NCBI GenBank assembly: GCA_030524455.1
Contig: JAUNGT010000029.1
Location: 1 to 39,358, forward strand
Direction: 5' to 3'
DNA length: 39,358 nt
Source: Eubacteriales bacterium
GTDB lineage: Bacteria; Bacillota; Clostridia; Lachnospirales; Lachnospiraceae
Below are positions 1-7,676 of this stretch, in pieces. Positions within the stretch are counted from its first letter, which is position 1. Each line of letters begins with the position of its first letter. The notes under the pieces are model-generated. The model searched no databases, was not told the DNA's origin, and saw only the letters and a program-made list of their open reading frames with translations. A program made the position numbers and the translations under genes.

Positions 1-39
1 AAGGTGGAAACATTGCCTGTAAAAAAGTCCAGTTAATTA

Positions 40-357
40 ATGTCGTTTATACTAGATAATTGTGGACGTATTTTTTCATGTGATCGTTATCGCAACTATA
101 ACGGAATGGATGCAGGACGAAAAATTTTAGAAGAAGATTTCTGGGAAATTTTTGATAGTAAGGAATTTACAGAACCATTTTCAAAATGTTTTGGAGATAC
201 GGTGTTCAAAAATATAATGCCATGTAATAGATGTAAGTATCTTTACCAGGATTGTACTCCTTGCTATTTGTGTGTAAAAAATACGAATATGAATATGGAT
301 CAATGCGCTATGTTTCAGCATTTGATAGAGCAAAAGAGAGGTGATAAATTTGAGTAA
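40..357 (+). CDS. SPASM-domain tail of a radical SAM peptide maturase (5' part missing or frameshifted)
   Basis: The 105-residue product looks like the auxiliary iron-sulfur (SPASM) end of a peptide-modifying radical SAM enzyme: a G-R-I-F-S-C segment near residue 10, then a cysteine cluster at about residues 62-85 (CNRCKY, then DCTPCYLC) and a late Cys. The radical SAM CxxxCxxC core is absent. The ATG at 40 has no ribosome site in front of it and follows an in-frame TAA at 34-36, so it is probably not a true start. Frame 3 just upstream (from base 3) reads protein-like, GGNIACKKVQLINVVYTR, before stopping at 57-59, which fits a one-base frameshift between about 37 and 54. The following PqqD-like gene overlaps its end. 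The family assignment rests on the cysteine pattern and the neighbours only. The DNA is more A/T-rich than the rest of the window. Confidence 0.5.
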   Translation: MSFILDNCGRIFSCDRYRNYNGMDAGRKILEEDFWEIFDSKEFTEPFSKCFGDTVFKNIMPCNRCKYLYQDCTPCYLCVKNTNMNMDQCAMFQHLIEQKRGDKFE

Positions 358-604
358 GAGACTTATTTCGAACAAACATTTAAGAAAAGCTCAAAGAGGA
401 GAGAGTACATTTCTTTATCGGATAGAAAATGAAAAATGTCTGGAAATGGATGAAAAATCTTATCAAATTTTTCAATATATTCAAAATACTACTCCTACTG
501 AAGAACAGGTATTTTCTCATTTTGGAACAGAGGATATTTTACGGGAAGAAATAGAAAGATTCATTAACTGGCTATTGGAAACAGAATTTATTTCGGAAAT
601 ATAA
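350..604 (+). CDS. PqqD-like RiPP recognition protein
   Basis: This is a small 84-residue protein with the look of the PqqD/RRE winged-helix family. It has an N-terminal beta-rich segment (FLYRIENEKCLEMDEKSYQIF) followed by helices and an acidic tail. PqqD-like proteins bind the leader of a ribosomally made peptide and present it to the radical SAM maturase. I chose the TTG at 350 because AGAGAGG at about 335-341 sits 8 bases upstream; a GTG at 341 would overlap that ribosome site. It overlaps the preceding SPASM reading frame by 8 bases, indicating translational coupling, and an ABC exporter follows 42 bases downstream. The DNA is A/T-rich. The function is inferred from size, predicted fold and context rather than a diagnostic motif. 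Confidence 0.6.
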   Translation: MSKRLISNKHLRKAQRGESTFLYRIENEKCLEMDEKSYQIFQYIQNTTPTEEQVFSHFGTEDILREEIERFINWLLETEFISEI

Positions 605-646
605 TGAAATAAAAAGAAAAACAGGCAAAAGTGAGGGGAAAAACCA

Positions 647-2266
647 ATGAACATGAAAGCTCTGGCAAAGCAGGAACTAAAATATCTGAGAGGGCTGCAG
701 CTGTTTACGATGCTGCTGGTTGCGCTGCAGCATTTTACGGCGGTGCTCAGCCCGTATTTTATGGGAAAGCTCGTGGATAATGTGCAGGAGCCGCTGCCGG
801 TGATCCTGAGGCTGGCGGGAATTTTGCTGGGCATGGTCTTTGCGGATTTTGCGCTGAACTGGGTGCAGAATTATTTCTGGTTCAAAATGGATTATAAGAG
901 TATGTTCCTGCTGCGCAGCGCGGTATTTCAGAAGGTGTTGGAAAAGCCCTTTCCGTTCTATTACAGGCATCCAAAGGGAGATGTTGTCAGCCGGGTCGTG
1001 GACGATTCGGCCCAGTATGCGGAGAAGGAGATCCTGAGAGTCCCGATGCTGGCGGCAAATATCTCAAATCTCATCATTGTATTCGGGATGATTTTTATCC
1101 TTCAGCCCAAAATCGGCGGGATTTTGCTTGCCATGTGCATCTCGTACTTTTTTTCTTATCGCTACATCAACGGACGTTTGCGGGCGGCGTCGGCAAAGGA
1201 GCGGGAGCGCCATGCCGGGCTTTTGCAGATGACGAACAATTTATATGACGGGTTTTTGACGATCAAGCTGTTTTTGCGGGAAAAGGTATTTTCACAGAAA
1301 TATTATGATACGGCAGAAAAATTGTGTCAGGGTTCCGTTGCGCTTCAAAAATGGAAATCGCTGGCGCAGTCTCTTTCCGAAATGATTTTGGCGCTGATGC
1401 CGGTTGTGGCGGTGATCGTGGGAGCGGTCCTGATTGCGCTCGGGCAGTGTACGCTGGGGGCGATTTTCAGTATCGTTTCGTATGTTTCGCTTCTGGGGGA
1501 ACCGATCCGGAACCTGACAGACTACAATATTATGCTGCAGCGCGGAAAGATCAATGAGAAAAGGCTGGATGAAATCATTGAAAAGGAGAACGCCTCCTGT
1601 TCTGCGGCGGAGGAAAATACGGAGGAGTTCCGCATCCGGGAGATTTCCTTTCATAACGTCGATTTTTCCTATTATGATGGGAAAAAGATCCTGGAGCGGT
1701 TCTGCATGAATTTAAAGCCGGGAAAACGGATCGGCGTCGTCGGGCGGACGGGCTCCGGAAAGACAACTCTGCTTCGGCTGCTGACGGCGCAGGATACGGC
1801 GTCGCAGGGAGAAATACGGGTAAACGGCACAGAGCTTCGGACAATGAATGCTGCGCGGTATCTGGAAAGGATCGCGATTGTCCCGCAGGATATTTTTCTT
1901 TACGATGCGGATGTGATTGAAAATATTATTTTCGGGAGAAAAACCGACCGGGAGCGTTTGGAATATTTGAAGCGGAAGCTGGAAATATCCGCCTATGAAA
2001 ACCGGGAGATCGGAAAGCTGTCCGGCGGGGAACGCAAGCGGATCGGGATTGCGAGAGCGCTGCTGAGCGATTATGATTTGCTGATTCTGGATGAGCCGAC
2101 GGCGGACGTGGATGCGCTGATGGAACAAAAAATAATCGAACTGATTCAGACACAGCTCTCGGAGGAGAAAATGCTGTTTGTGATCACACACAGACCGGCG
2201 ATACTGGATATTTGTACGGATAAGATTGTTTTGGGAGACGAAGCTTATCGAGGAACAAGAGGATAG
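647..2266 (+). CDS. ABC transporter, fused permease and ATPase (probable RiPP exporter)
   Basis: This 539-residue half-transporter has a six-helix membrane domain in about residues 15-300 and a nucleotide-binding domain in about 330-530. Walker A is GRTGSGKTT (about 366-374), the signature is LSGGE (about 458-462) and Walker B is LLILDEP (about 478-484), with a switch His in the ITHRP segment. There is no N-terminal C39 peptidase domain, so any leader removal would need a separate protease. It presumably works as a homodimer in the cytoplasmic membrane. It sits directly behind the PqqD-like and radical SAM pieces, which suggests export of the modified peptide. The codon usage is noticeably more GC-rich than the two small genes before it. 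A hairpin follows the stop codon. Confidence 0.85.
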   Translation: MNMKALAKQELKYLRGLQLFTMLLVALQHFTAVLSPYFMGKLVDNVQEPLPVILRLAGILLGMVFADFALNWVQNYFWFKMDYKSMFLLRSAVFQKVLEKPFPFYYRHPKGDVVSRVVDDSAQYAEKEILRVPMLAANISNLIIVFGMIFILQPKIGGILLAMCISYFFSYRYINGRLRAASAKERERHAGLLQMTNNLYDGFLTIKLFLREKVFSQKYYDTAEKLCQGSVALQKWKSLAQSLSEMILALMPVVAVIVGAVLIALGQCTLGAIFSIVSYVSLLGEPIRNLTDYNIMLQRGKINEKRLDEIIEKENASCSAAEENTEEFRIREISFHNVDFSYYDGKKILERFCMNLKPGKRIGVVGRTGSGKTTLLRLLTAQDTASQGEIRVNGTELRTMNAARYLERIAIVPQDIFLYDADVIENIIFGRKTDRERLEYLKRKLEISAYENREIGKLSGGERKRIGIARALLSDYDLLILDEPTADVDALMEQKIIELIQTQLSEEKMLFVITHRPAILDICTDKIVLGDEAYRGTRG

Positions 2267-2276
2267 AAAACTGCGG

Positions 2277-2303
2277 CATGGCGGCACAATGAGTGCCGCC
2301 ATG
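2277..2303. terminator. Bidirectional hairpin between ABC exporter and purF-like gene
   Basis: A perfect 11-bp inverted repeat (catggcggcac, five-base loop aatga, gtgccgccatg) lies between the convergent ends of the exporter and the PurF paralogue. No long T-run follows on the plus strand. On the minus strand a short T-tract (gttttc) follows a few bases later, so it may mainly terminate the PurF-like transcript. Confidence 0.6.
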
Positions 2304-2331
2304 TCTGTGTCCCGGGATTGGAACAATCTTT

Positions 2332-3753
2332 TTATTCCCGCCCGTCCCAGCAGTAGGTGCAGAGCTTGCTGCGGTCCAGTCCGACCGATTCGATCATATC
2401 GTCCAGACGGTGATAGCGCAGGCTGGTGAACTTGAGCTGGCTGCAGATCCGGTTGATCATCTCCTGATACTGGGGGGATTCCGGATCGGCATAGACGTCC
2501 AGGTTGGGATACTTGTTGTCTCCCTCCATCTCCTGAATCACCCGGCGGGTGATCAGATCCATCTCGGAGCTGGAACGGGAGAAGTTTAAATATTTGCATC
2601 CGTAGAGCAGAGGCGGACAGGCGGGGCGGATATGCACCTCCCGGGCGCCGCTCTGGTACAAAAATTCCGTGGTCTCCCGCAGCTGGGTGCCGCGCACGAT
2701 GGAGTCGTCAATCAGGAGCAGGCTCCGGTCCTGGATCAGGTCGTGCACCGGGATCAGCTTCATCTTGGCGATCAGGTTGCGGCGGCTCTGGATCGTGGGC
2801 ATGAAGGAGCGGGGCCAGGTGGGCGTGTACTTGATGAAGGGGCGGGAGTAGGGGATGCCCGATTCATTGGCGTAGCCGATCGCGTGCGCCACGCCGGAGT
2901 CCGGTACGCCGGCCACGATATCGGGATGGACCGGATTGGAGCTGGAGGCGTCCCTTTTGGCGAGGGCCGCGCCGCAGTTGTAGCGCATCCGCTCCACACT
3001 GATGCCCTCGTAGGAGGAGGAGGGGTAGCCGTAGTAAATCCACAAAAAGGTGCAGATCTTCATCTCCTTGCCCGCAGCGGCCAGAGTGCGGACGCCCTCG
3101 GGGGTCATGATCACGATCTCGCCGGGGCCCAGCTCCCGCAGCGGCTGGTAGCCGAGATTCAAATAGGAGAAGCCCTCGAAGGCGAGACAGTGGGCATCCT
3201 CCTTGCGACCCAGGGAGATAGGAGTGCGTCCCAGCTTGTCCCGGGCGGCATAAATTCCCTTGGGGGTCAGAAGCACGATGGACATGGAGCCGTCGATGAT
3301 ATCCTGCGCATACTGTATGCCCTCGATCAGGTTTTCCTTCTGATTGATCAGGGCGGCCACCAGCTCGGTGGCGTTGATATCCCCGCCGCTCATCTCAAAG
3401 AAATGAGTGGGGGAGGTGGAAAGAATCCTGTCCACGATAGCGTCCGCGTTGTTGATCTTGCCGATGGTCATGATGGCGTAAGCGCCGTGGTGGGAGCGGA
3501 TCAGCAGCGGCTGGGGCTCGTAATCGGAGATGCAGCCGATTCCCAGGTTGCCCTTCATGCGCCCGAGCTCCTTGTCAAATTTGGTACGGAAGGGGGCGTT
3601 CTCGATATTGTGGATCGCCCGGTTAAAGCCGTCCTTTTTGTCATATACCGTCATCCCGGCCCGGCGGGTGCCCAGGTGGGAGTGATAGTCCGTCCCGAAA
3701 AACAGGTCGAAGATACAGTCTTCTTTTGATGCTACGCCAAAAAATCCGCTCAT
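2332..3753 (-). CDS. PurF-type amidophosphoribosyltransferase paralogue lacking the catalytic Cys
   Basis: This 473-residue protein has the PurF layout: a class II glutamine amidotransferase domain (about 1-230) followed by a type I phosphoribosyltransferase domain with an intact PRPP-binding motif, LLLIDDSIVRGT (about 345-357). PurF makes phosphoribosylamine from PRPP and glutamine in the first step of purine synthesis. The mature enzyme needs Cys as its N-terminal residue after Met removal. Here the N-terminus reads MSGFFGVAS, so Ser replaces that nucleophile. The start is firm: GGAGG lies 8 bases before the ATG and no Cys-Gly start exists nearby. By analogy with Cys-to-Ser PurF mutants, glutaminase activity should be lost while ammonia-dependent synthesis could remain. 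The late Cys pair (CTYC) resembles the canonical C-terminus. Whether it acts in purine synthesis or another role cannot be told from sequence. Confidence 0.8.
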   Translation of the reverse strand: MSGFFGVASKEDCIFDLFFGTDYHSHLGTRRAGMTVYDKKDGFNRAIHNIENAPFRTKFDKELGRMKGNLGIGCISDYEPQPLLIRSHHGAYAIMTIGKINNADAIVDRILSTSPTHFFEMSGGDINATELVAALINQKENLIEGIQYAQDIIDGSMSIVLLTPKGIYAARDKLGRTPISLGRKEDAHCLAFEGFSYLNLGYQPLRELGPGEIVIMTPEGVRTLAAAGKEMKICTFLWIYYGYPSSSYEGISVERMRYNCGAALAKRDASSSNPVHPDIVAGVPDSGVAHAIGYANESGIPYSRPFIKYTPTWPRSFMPTIQSRRNLIAKMKLIPVHDLIQDRSLLLIDDSIVRGTQLRETTEFLYQSGAREVHIRPACPPLLYGCKYLNFSRSSSEMDLITRRVIQEMEGDNKYPNLDVYADPESPQYQEMINRICSQLKFTSLRYHRLDDMIESVGLDRSKLCTYCWDGRE

Positions 3754-3778
3754 TGCATTTCCTCCGGTGAAAGAATGA

Positions 3779-3800
3779 CAGCGGCGTTTTGCGGCCGCTG
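3779..3800 (-). other. Hairpin between araC-type gene and purF-like gene
   Basis: A 7-bp stem (cagcggc at 3779-3785, gccgctg at 3794-3800) has an eight-base loop. Read on the minus strand it lies after the AraC regulator stop and before the PurF-like ribosome site, and no T-run follows. It may be a weak terminator or a leader structure. Confidence 0.4.
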
Positions 3801-3812
3801 CGTTGTCTGTTT

Positions 3813-4811
3813 CTATTTTAGCACAGCGTTTTTATATTCACAAATAGAAATATCCGTGATTTTCCGGTATTCCTTTGGGGAACATCCATACTGTTGGCGG
3901 AAAATCCGGTAGAAATAGCTGAAATTACTGTAGCCCACGTCCAGTCCGATATCCGTGATAGACAAAGAAGTGGTGCGCAGCAGGTAGGCGGCCTGGCTTA
4001 GGCGCTTCTCCTGGAGAAGCTGGGTGTAGGTGCGGCCGGTGGTGCTTTTGATCAGGCGGCTTAAGCGGTACAGATCATAGTGAAGGCGATCCGCCAGCTC
4101 GGACAGCTCCCCGTCCCGGTAGTGCTCCTCGATATAGCCGAGAACGGTGAAGGTGATTTCCTGCTCCAGATGATCCTGCCCGATCTCCACCTTGTCCGTG
4201 AAATTCATCAGGTGAAGGAACAAAAGCCCCATGGTGTTCTGATTCATGCTGCGCCGGTTGGGCTGGCGGTGCAGCAGCGTCCAGACCAGGTTCTCCACCA
4301 GATTCTGCACCGGGAGCACATCGGCCACCTTAAAATGAAGATAGCTGATCTGGCCGGTGCCGTTGCGCAGGCAGTCCGTCAGGAAGGTGCGAATCAGGTT
4401 ATTCTCCGCGCCGATCATATCCAGAGACCGGTCGAAAAATTCCGGCAGGATGATAAAATTGACCGCCACGTCCTCCCGTCCGGCGGGCAGGATCTCCTGC
4501 ACGGCGGTCTGGCTCAGAAAAAGAAGCTCCCCGGCCTTTAGCTCGACTTTTGCCCCGTTGATGAAGTGGGTGGTGGAGCCGCTGCACATGTAGACCACCT
4601 CCACATAGTTGTGGCTGTGCCGGGGGAAGTGCAGGAAGCGGGTGTGGGGGCGCAGCTCGATGAGCTTGCCGTGCTCCAAAAGCTTCTGACAGTCCACCAC
4701 CATGGAGGCGTTTAAGTTGTAGAGGGAGACATCCACATCCTGCCGGCCGTCCAGCACCGCCTGCTCCTCCGGTGTGATTTTCTGAAGCTGCTCCAAAATT
4801 TCGCTGCGCAT
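3813..4811 (-). CDS. AraC-family transcriptional regulator, probably of the rhamnose genes
   Basis: The 332-residue protein has an N-terminal cupin-like sensing domain (about 50-140, with RHSHNYVEVVYMCSG) and a C-terminal pair of helix-turn-helix motifs (about 230-325). It ends in the family signature segment ITDIGLDVGYSNFSYFYRIF. Such proteins bind a sugar ligand and activate adjacent catabolic genes. GGAGGT lies 5 bases before the ATG. The gene is divergent from rhaB across about 160 bases that hold two CTGCAA repeats, so control of rhaBAD and of itself is the simplest reading. It resembles RhaS/RhaR in role, but orthology is not demonstrated. The ligand is inferred from neighbours only. 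Confidence 0.82.
   Translation of the reverse strand: MRSEILEQLQKITPEEQAVLDGRQDVDVSLYNLNASMVVDCQKLLEHGKLIELRPHTRFLHFPRHSHNYVEVVYMCSGSTTHFINGAKVELKAGELLFLSQTAVQEILPAGREDVAVNFIILPEFFDRSLDMIGAENNLIRTFLTDCLRNGTGQISYLHFKVADVLPVQNLVENLVWTLLHRQPNRRSMNQNTMGLLFLHLMNFTDKVEIGQDHLEQEITFTVLGYIEEHYRDGELSELADRLHYDLYRLSRLIKSTTGRTYTQLLQEKRLSQAAYLLRTTSLSITDIGLDVGYSNFSYFYRIFRQQYGCSPKEYRKITDISICEYKNAVLK
3815..3843 (-). promoter_or_regulatory. Candidate sigma-A promoter for the PurF-like gene
   Basis: On the minus strand TTGTGA (3838-3843) and TAAAAT (3815-3820) are separated by 17 bases. The -10 overlaps the stop codon of the upstream AraC gene. This would let the PurF-like gene be transcribed independently of the rhamnose regulator. 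Both boxes differ from consensus, so it is a candidate only. Confidence 0.45.
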
Positions 4812-4876
4812 TCGTACCTCCTGTGGATTTTCCTTTTTTTAAGTGTAGCGGATCCGGAAGGAGAAGGCAAGAAAAA

Positions 4877-4953
4877 CTGCAAGAGAGGTCATATTTTTCT
4901 GCAAATGATGTTCTTCCGCAAAGGCTCCGGATTTGTTATGATATCCGTATAAT
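4877..4953 (+). promoter_or_regulatory. Candidate AraC-type operator and rhaB promoter region
   Basis: Two direct CTGCAA repeats (4877-4882 and 4899-4904) start 22 bases apart, about two helical turns, as expected for half-sites of an AraC-family activator. Downstream are -10-like hexamers TATGAT (4937-4942) and TATAAT (4948-4953). Neither has a good -35, consistent with activator dependence. TATAAT is very close to the ribosome site, so TATGAT is the more workable -10. This is inferred from pattern only. Confidence 0.4.
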
Positions 4954-4974
4954 CAAGACAGGAGGGCTGCAGGG

Positions 4975-6375
4975 GTGACAAAATATTTTCTTGCGGTTGA
5001 CATCGGCGCATCCAGCGGCCGGCATGTGCTGGCGCACCTGGAGGAGGGGCGGATGGTCACCGAGGAGGTGCATCGCTTCGAGAACGGCATGACGGACCGG
5101 GGCGGGACGCTCTGCTGGGACACGGAGCGGCTGTTTCAGGAGATTCTTGCGGGCATGAAGAAATGCGCGCAGCTGGGGAAGATTCCGGAGAGCATGGGAA
5201 TCGATACCTGGGGTGTGGATTTTGTTTTGCTGGATGATAAGGACCGGATGCTGGGCGACGCGGTGGGCTACCGGGACGGACGGACGGCGGGGATGGACAG
5301 GCTGGTGTATGAGCATATTCCGGAGGATGAGCTGTATGCCCGCACCGGCATCCAGAAGCAGGTTTTCAACACGATTTACCAGCTTGAGGCGGTGCGGCAG
5401 CGCCAGCCGGAATATCTGGAGAAGGCGGCCTGCCTTTTGATGATCCCGGACTATTTCCATTTTCTTCTGACGGGCGAGAAGGCCGTCGAGTACACCGAGG
5501 CCACCACGGGACAGCTTGTGAGCCCGGTGACCAAAGACTGGGACTGGGAGCTGATCGACAGGCTGGGCTTTCCCGGCAGGATTTTCCCGGCCATCCGGAC
5601 GCCCGGGACGAAGCTTGGCAGCCTGCGCCGGGAGGTGGCAGAGCAGGTGGGCTTTTCCTGCAGGATAGTGCTTCCCGCCTCCCACGACACCGGCTCCGCC
5701 GTGGCCGCTGTGCCAACCAACGAGGAGGGCGCGCTCTACATCAGCTCCGGCACCTGGTCGCTGATGGGAGTGGAGCGGATGGAGGCGGACTGCTCGCCGG
5801 AGAGCAAGCGGCTGAACTTCACCAATGAGGGCGGCTATGAGTATCGGTTCCGTTATCTGAAAAACATCATGGGCCTTTGGATGATCCAGTCGCTGCGAAA
5901 GGAGCAGGAGAACCGGTATTCCTTCGCACAGCTCTGCGAGCTGGCGGAGGAGGCAAAGATTCCTTCTCTGGTGGACTGCTACGATGAGCGCTTCCTTGCG
6001 CCCCGGTCCATGACGGAGGCGGTGCGGGGCTTTTGCCGGGAGACCGGCCAGCCGGTGCCGGAGAGCGTGGGCGAGCTGGCGCGCGTCATTTACCGCAGCC
6101 TGGCGGACTGCTACCGCAGGACGGCGGAGGAGCTAAAGGAGCGCACCGGGGCAGATTACCGGGAGCTCTGCATCGTGGGCGGCGGCTCCAACGCGGATTA
6201 TTTGAACCGCCTGACCGCCCGGGCTACCGGCATGACCGTCAGCGCGGGCCCCTCCGAGGCCACGGCCATCGGAAACCTGGCGATCCAGATGATCGCCGCC
6301 GGGGAGCTGGCAGGCCTGCGGGAGGCCAGGGAGTGCATCCGCCGCTCCAACGAAATCAAAGTATATCAGCCATAA
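4975..6375 (+). CDS. rhaB: Rhamnulokinase
   Basis: This 466-residue FGGY-family sugar kinase phosphorylates L-rhamnulose to L-rhamnulose 1-phosphate in the cytoplasm. The N-terminal phosphate-binding segment is AVDIGASSGRH (about 7-17). The GIDTWGVDFVLLD segment (about 74-86) and HDTGSAVAAVP (about 237-247) are typical of rhamnulokinases, and IVGGGSNADYLNRLTA near residue 400 is the second ATPase motif. Its length is close to other rhamnulokinases. The start is a GTG, chosen because AGGAGG lies 8 bases upstream. It is first in a rhaB-rhaA-rhaD run with short gaps. The rhaA start follows 33 bases after its stop. Confidence 0.93.
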   Translation: MTKYFLAVDIGASSGRHVLAHLEEGRMVTEEVHRFENGMTDRGGTLCWDTERLFQEILAGMKKCAQLGKIPESMGIDTWGVDFVLLDDKDRMLGDAVGYRDGRTAGMDRLVYEHIPEDELYARTGIQKQVFNTIYQLEAVRQRQPEYLEKAACLLMIPDYFHFLLTGEKAVEYTEATTGQLVSPVTKDWDWELIDRLGFPGRIFPAIRTPGTKLGSLRREVAEQVGFSCRIVLPASHDTGSAVAAVPTNEEGALYISSGTWSLMGVERMEADCSPESKRLNFTNEGGYEYRFRYLKNIMGLWMIQSLRKEQENRYSFAQLCELAEEAKIPSLVDCYDERFLAPRSMTEAVRGFCRETGQPVPESVGELARVIYRSLADCYRRTAEELKERTGADYRELCIVGGGSNADYLNRLTARATGMTVSAGPSEATAIGNLAIQMIAAGELAGLREARECIRRSNEIKVYQP

Positions 6376-6408
6376 CTTATTTGAATCAATTTCAGGAGGA
6401 AAACAGAC

Positions 6409-7662
6409 ATGACCACAAAGGAAAGATACGAGTACGCAAAGGAGGCCTATCAGGCAATCGGCGTAGATACCGACAAGGCGATGGAGACCCTGAAAAACGT
6501 CCATATCGCGATGCACTGCTGGCAGGGCGACGACGTGACCGGCTTTGATCACGACGGCCCGCTGTCCGGCGGCATTCAGGCGACCGGCAACTATCCCGGC
6601 AAGGCCCGCACCCCCCAGGAGCTGATGGACGACATCGACGAGGCGTTTCAGCTGATCCCCGGCAAGCACAAGATCAACCTGCATGCCAGCTACGCGATCT
6701 TTGAGGACGGCGAGTATGCGGACCGCGACAGCCTGGAGCCCAAGCACTTTAAGAAGTGGGTGGAGTTTGCAAAAGAGAGGGGACTGGGCATCGACTTTAA
6801 CCCCACCTTCTTCTCCCATGAGAAGGCGGCGCACTATACCCTGTCCAGCCCGGACGAGGAGATCCGTCAGTTCTGGATCCGCCACGGCCAGGCCTGCATC
6901 CGGATTTCCCAGTATTTTGCGGAGGAGCTGGGACAGCCCTGCGTGATGAACATCTGGATTCCCGACGGCTACAAGGATATCCCGGCGGACCGCCTGGGGC
7001 CCCGCGCGCGCTACGCGGATTCCCTGGATCAGATTTTGTCCATCCCCTATGACAGAAGCAAGGTATATGTGTGCCTGGAGTCCAAGGTGTTTGGCATCGG
7101 CCTGGAATCCTACACGGTGGGTTCCAGCGAGTTCTGCTTAAACTACGCGGCAAAGAACGGCATTATCAGCCTGATGGACAACGGACATTATCACCCCACG
7201 GAGGTGGTTTCCGACAAGATTTCTTCCCTGCTTTTGTTCAACGAGAAGATCGCTCTGCATGTGACCCGCCCGGTTCGCTGGGATTCCGATCATGTGGTGC
7301 TGTTTGACGACGAGACCAAGGAGATCGCCAAGGAGGTTGTGCGCAACAACGCCCTGGACCGGGTATTTCTGGCGACCGACTACTTTGACGCCAGCATCAA
7401 CCGCGTCAGCGCCTGGGTGGTCGGCATGAGAAACCTGCAGAAGGCCCTGCTGTTCGCTCTGCTGCAGCCCAATGAGAAGCTGCAGGCTTTGCAGAATGCG
7501 GACAACTTTACCGAGCTGATGATGCTGCAGGAGGAGCTGAAGTTTTATCCCTTTGCGGATGTGTGGAACGAGTTCTGCGCAGAGAACGGCGTGCCGGAGA
7601 AGGAAGACTGGTTTGCGGAAATCCAGCGCTATGAGAAAGACGTTTTGGCAAAGAGAGCGTAA
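6409..7662 (+). CDS. rhaA: L-rhamnose isomerase
   Basis: The 417-residue protein matches RhaA, the metal-dependent TIM-barrel enzyme that interconverts L-rhamnose and L-rhamnulose. Recognisable segments are HCWQGDDVTGFD (about 38-49), NLHASYA, the FNPTFFSHEKA stretch, and the metal-site region LMDNGHYHPTEVVSDK (about 256-271). GGAGG lies upstream of the ATG at normal spacing. It sits between rhaB and rhaD in the usual catabolic order. The product is cytoplasmic with no signal peptide. No anomalies are seen. Confidence 0.95.
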   Translation: MTTKERYEYAKEAYQAIGVDTDKAMETLKNVHIAMHCWQGDDVTGFDHDGPLSGGIQATGNYPGKARTPQELMDDIDEAFQLIPGKHKINLHASYAIFEDGEYADRDSLEPKHFKKWVEFAKERGLGIDFNPTFFSHEKAAHYTLSSPDEEIRQFWIRHGQACIRISQYFAEELGQPCVMNIWIPDGYKDIPADRLGPRARYADSLDQILSIPYDRSKVYVCLESKVFGIGLESYTVGSSEFCLNYAAKNGIISLMDNGHYHPTEVVSDKISSLLLFNEKIALHVTRPVRWDSDHVVLFDDETKEIAKEVVRNNALDRVFLATDYFDASINRVSAWVVGMRNLQKALLFALLQPNEKLQALQNADNFTELMMLQEELKFYPFADVWNEFCAENGVPEKEDWFAEIQRYEKDVLAKRA

Positions 7663-7676
7663 GGGAGGAAAATACG

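Noticed and set aside
2632..3729. Long plus-strand frame of 365 codons opposite the PurF-like gene
   Set aside because: It is the antisense shadow of a gene with clear domains and a good ribosome site. Its own product has no recognisable motif.
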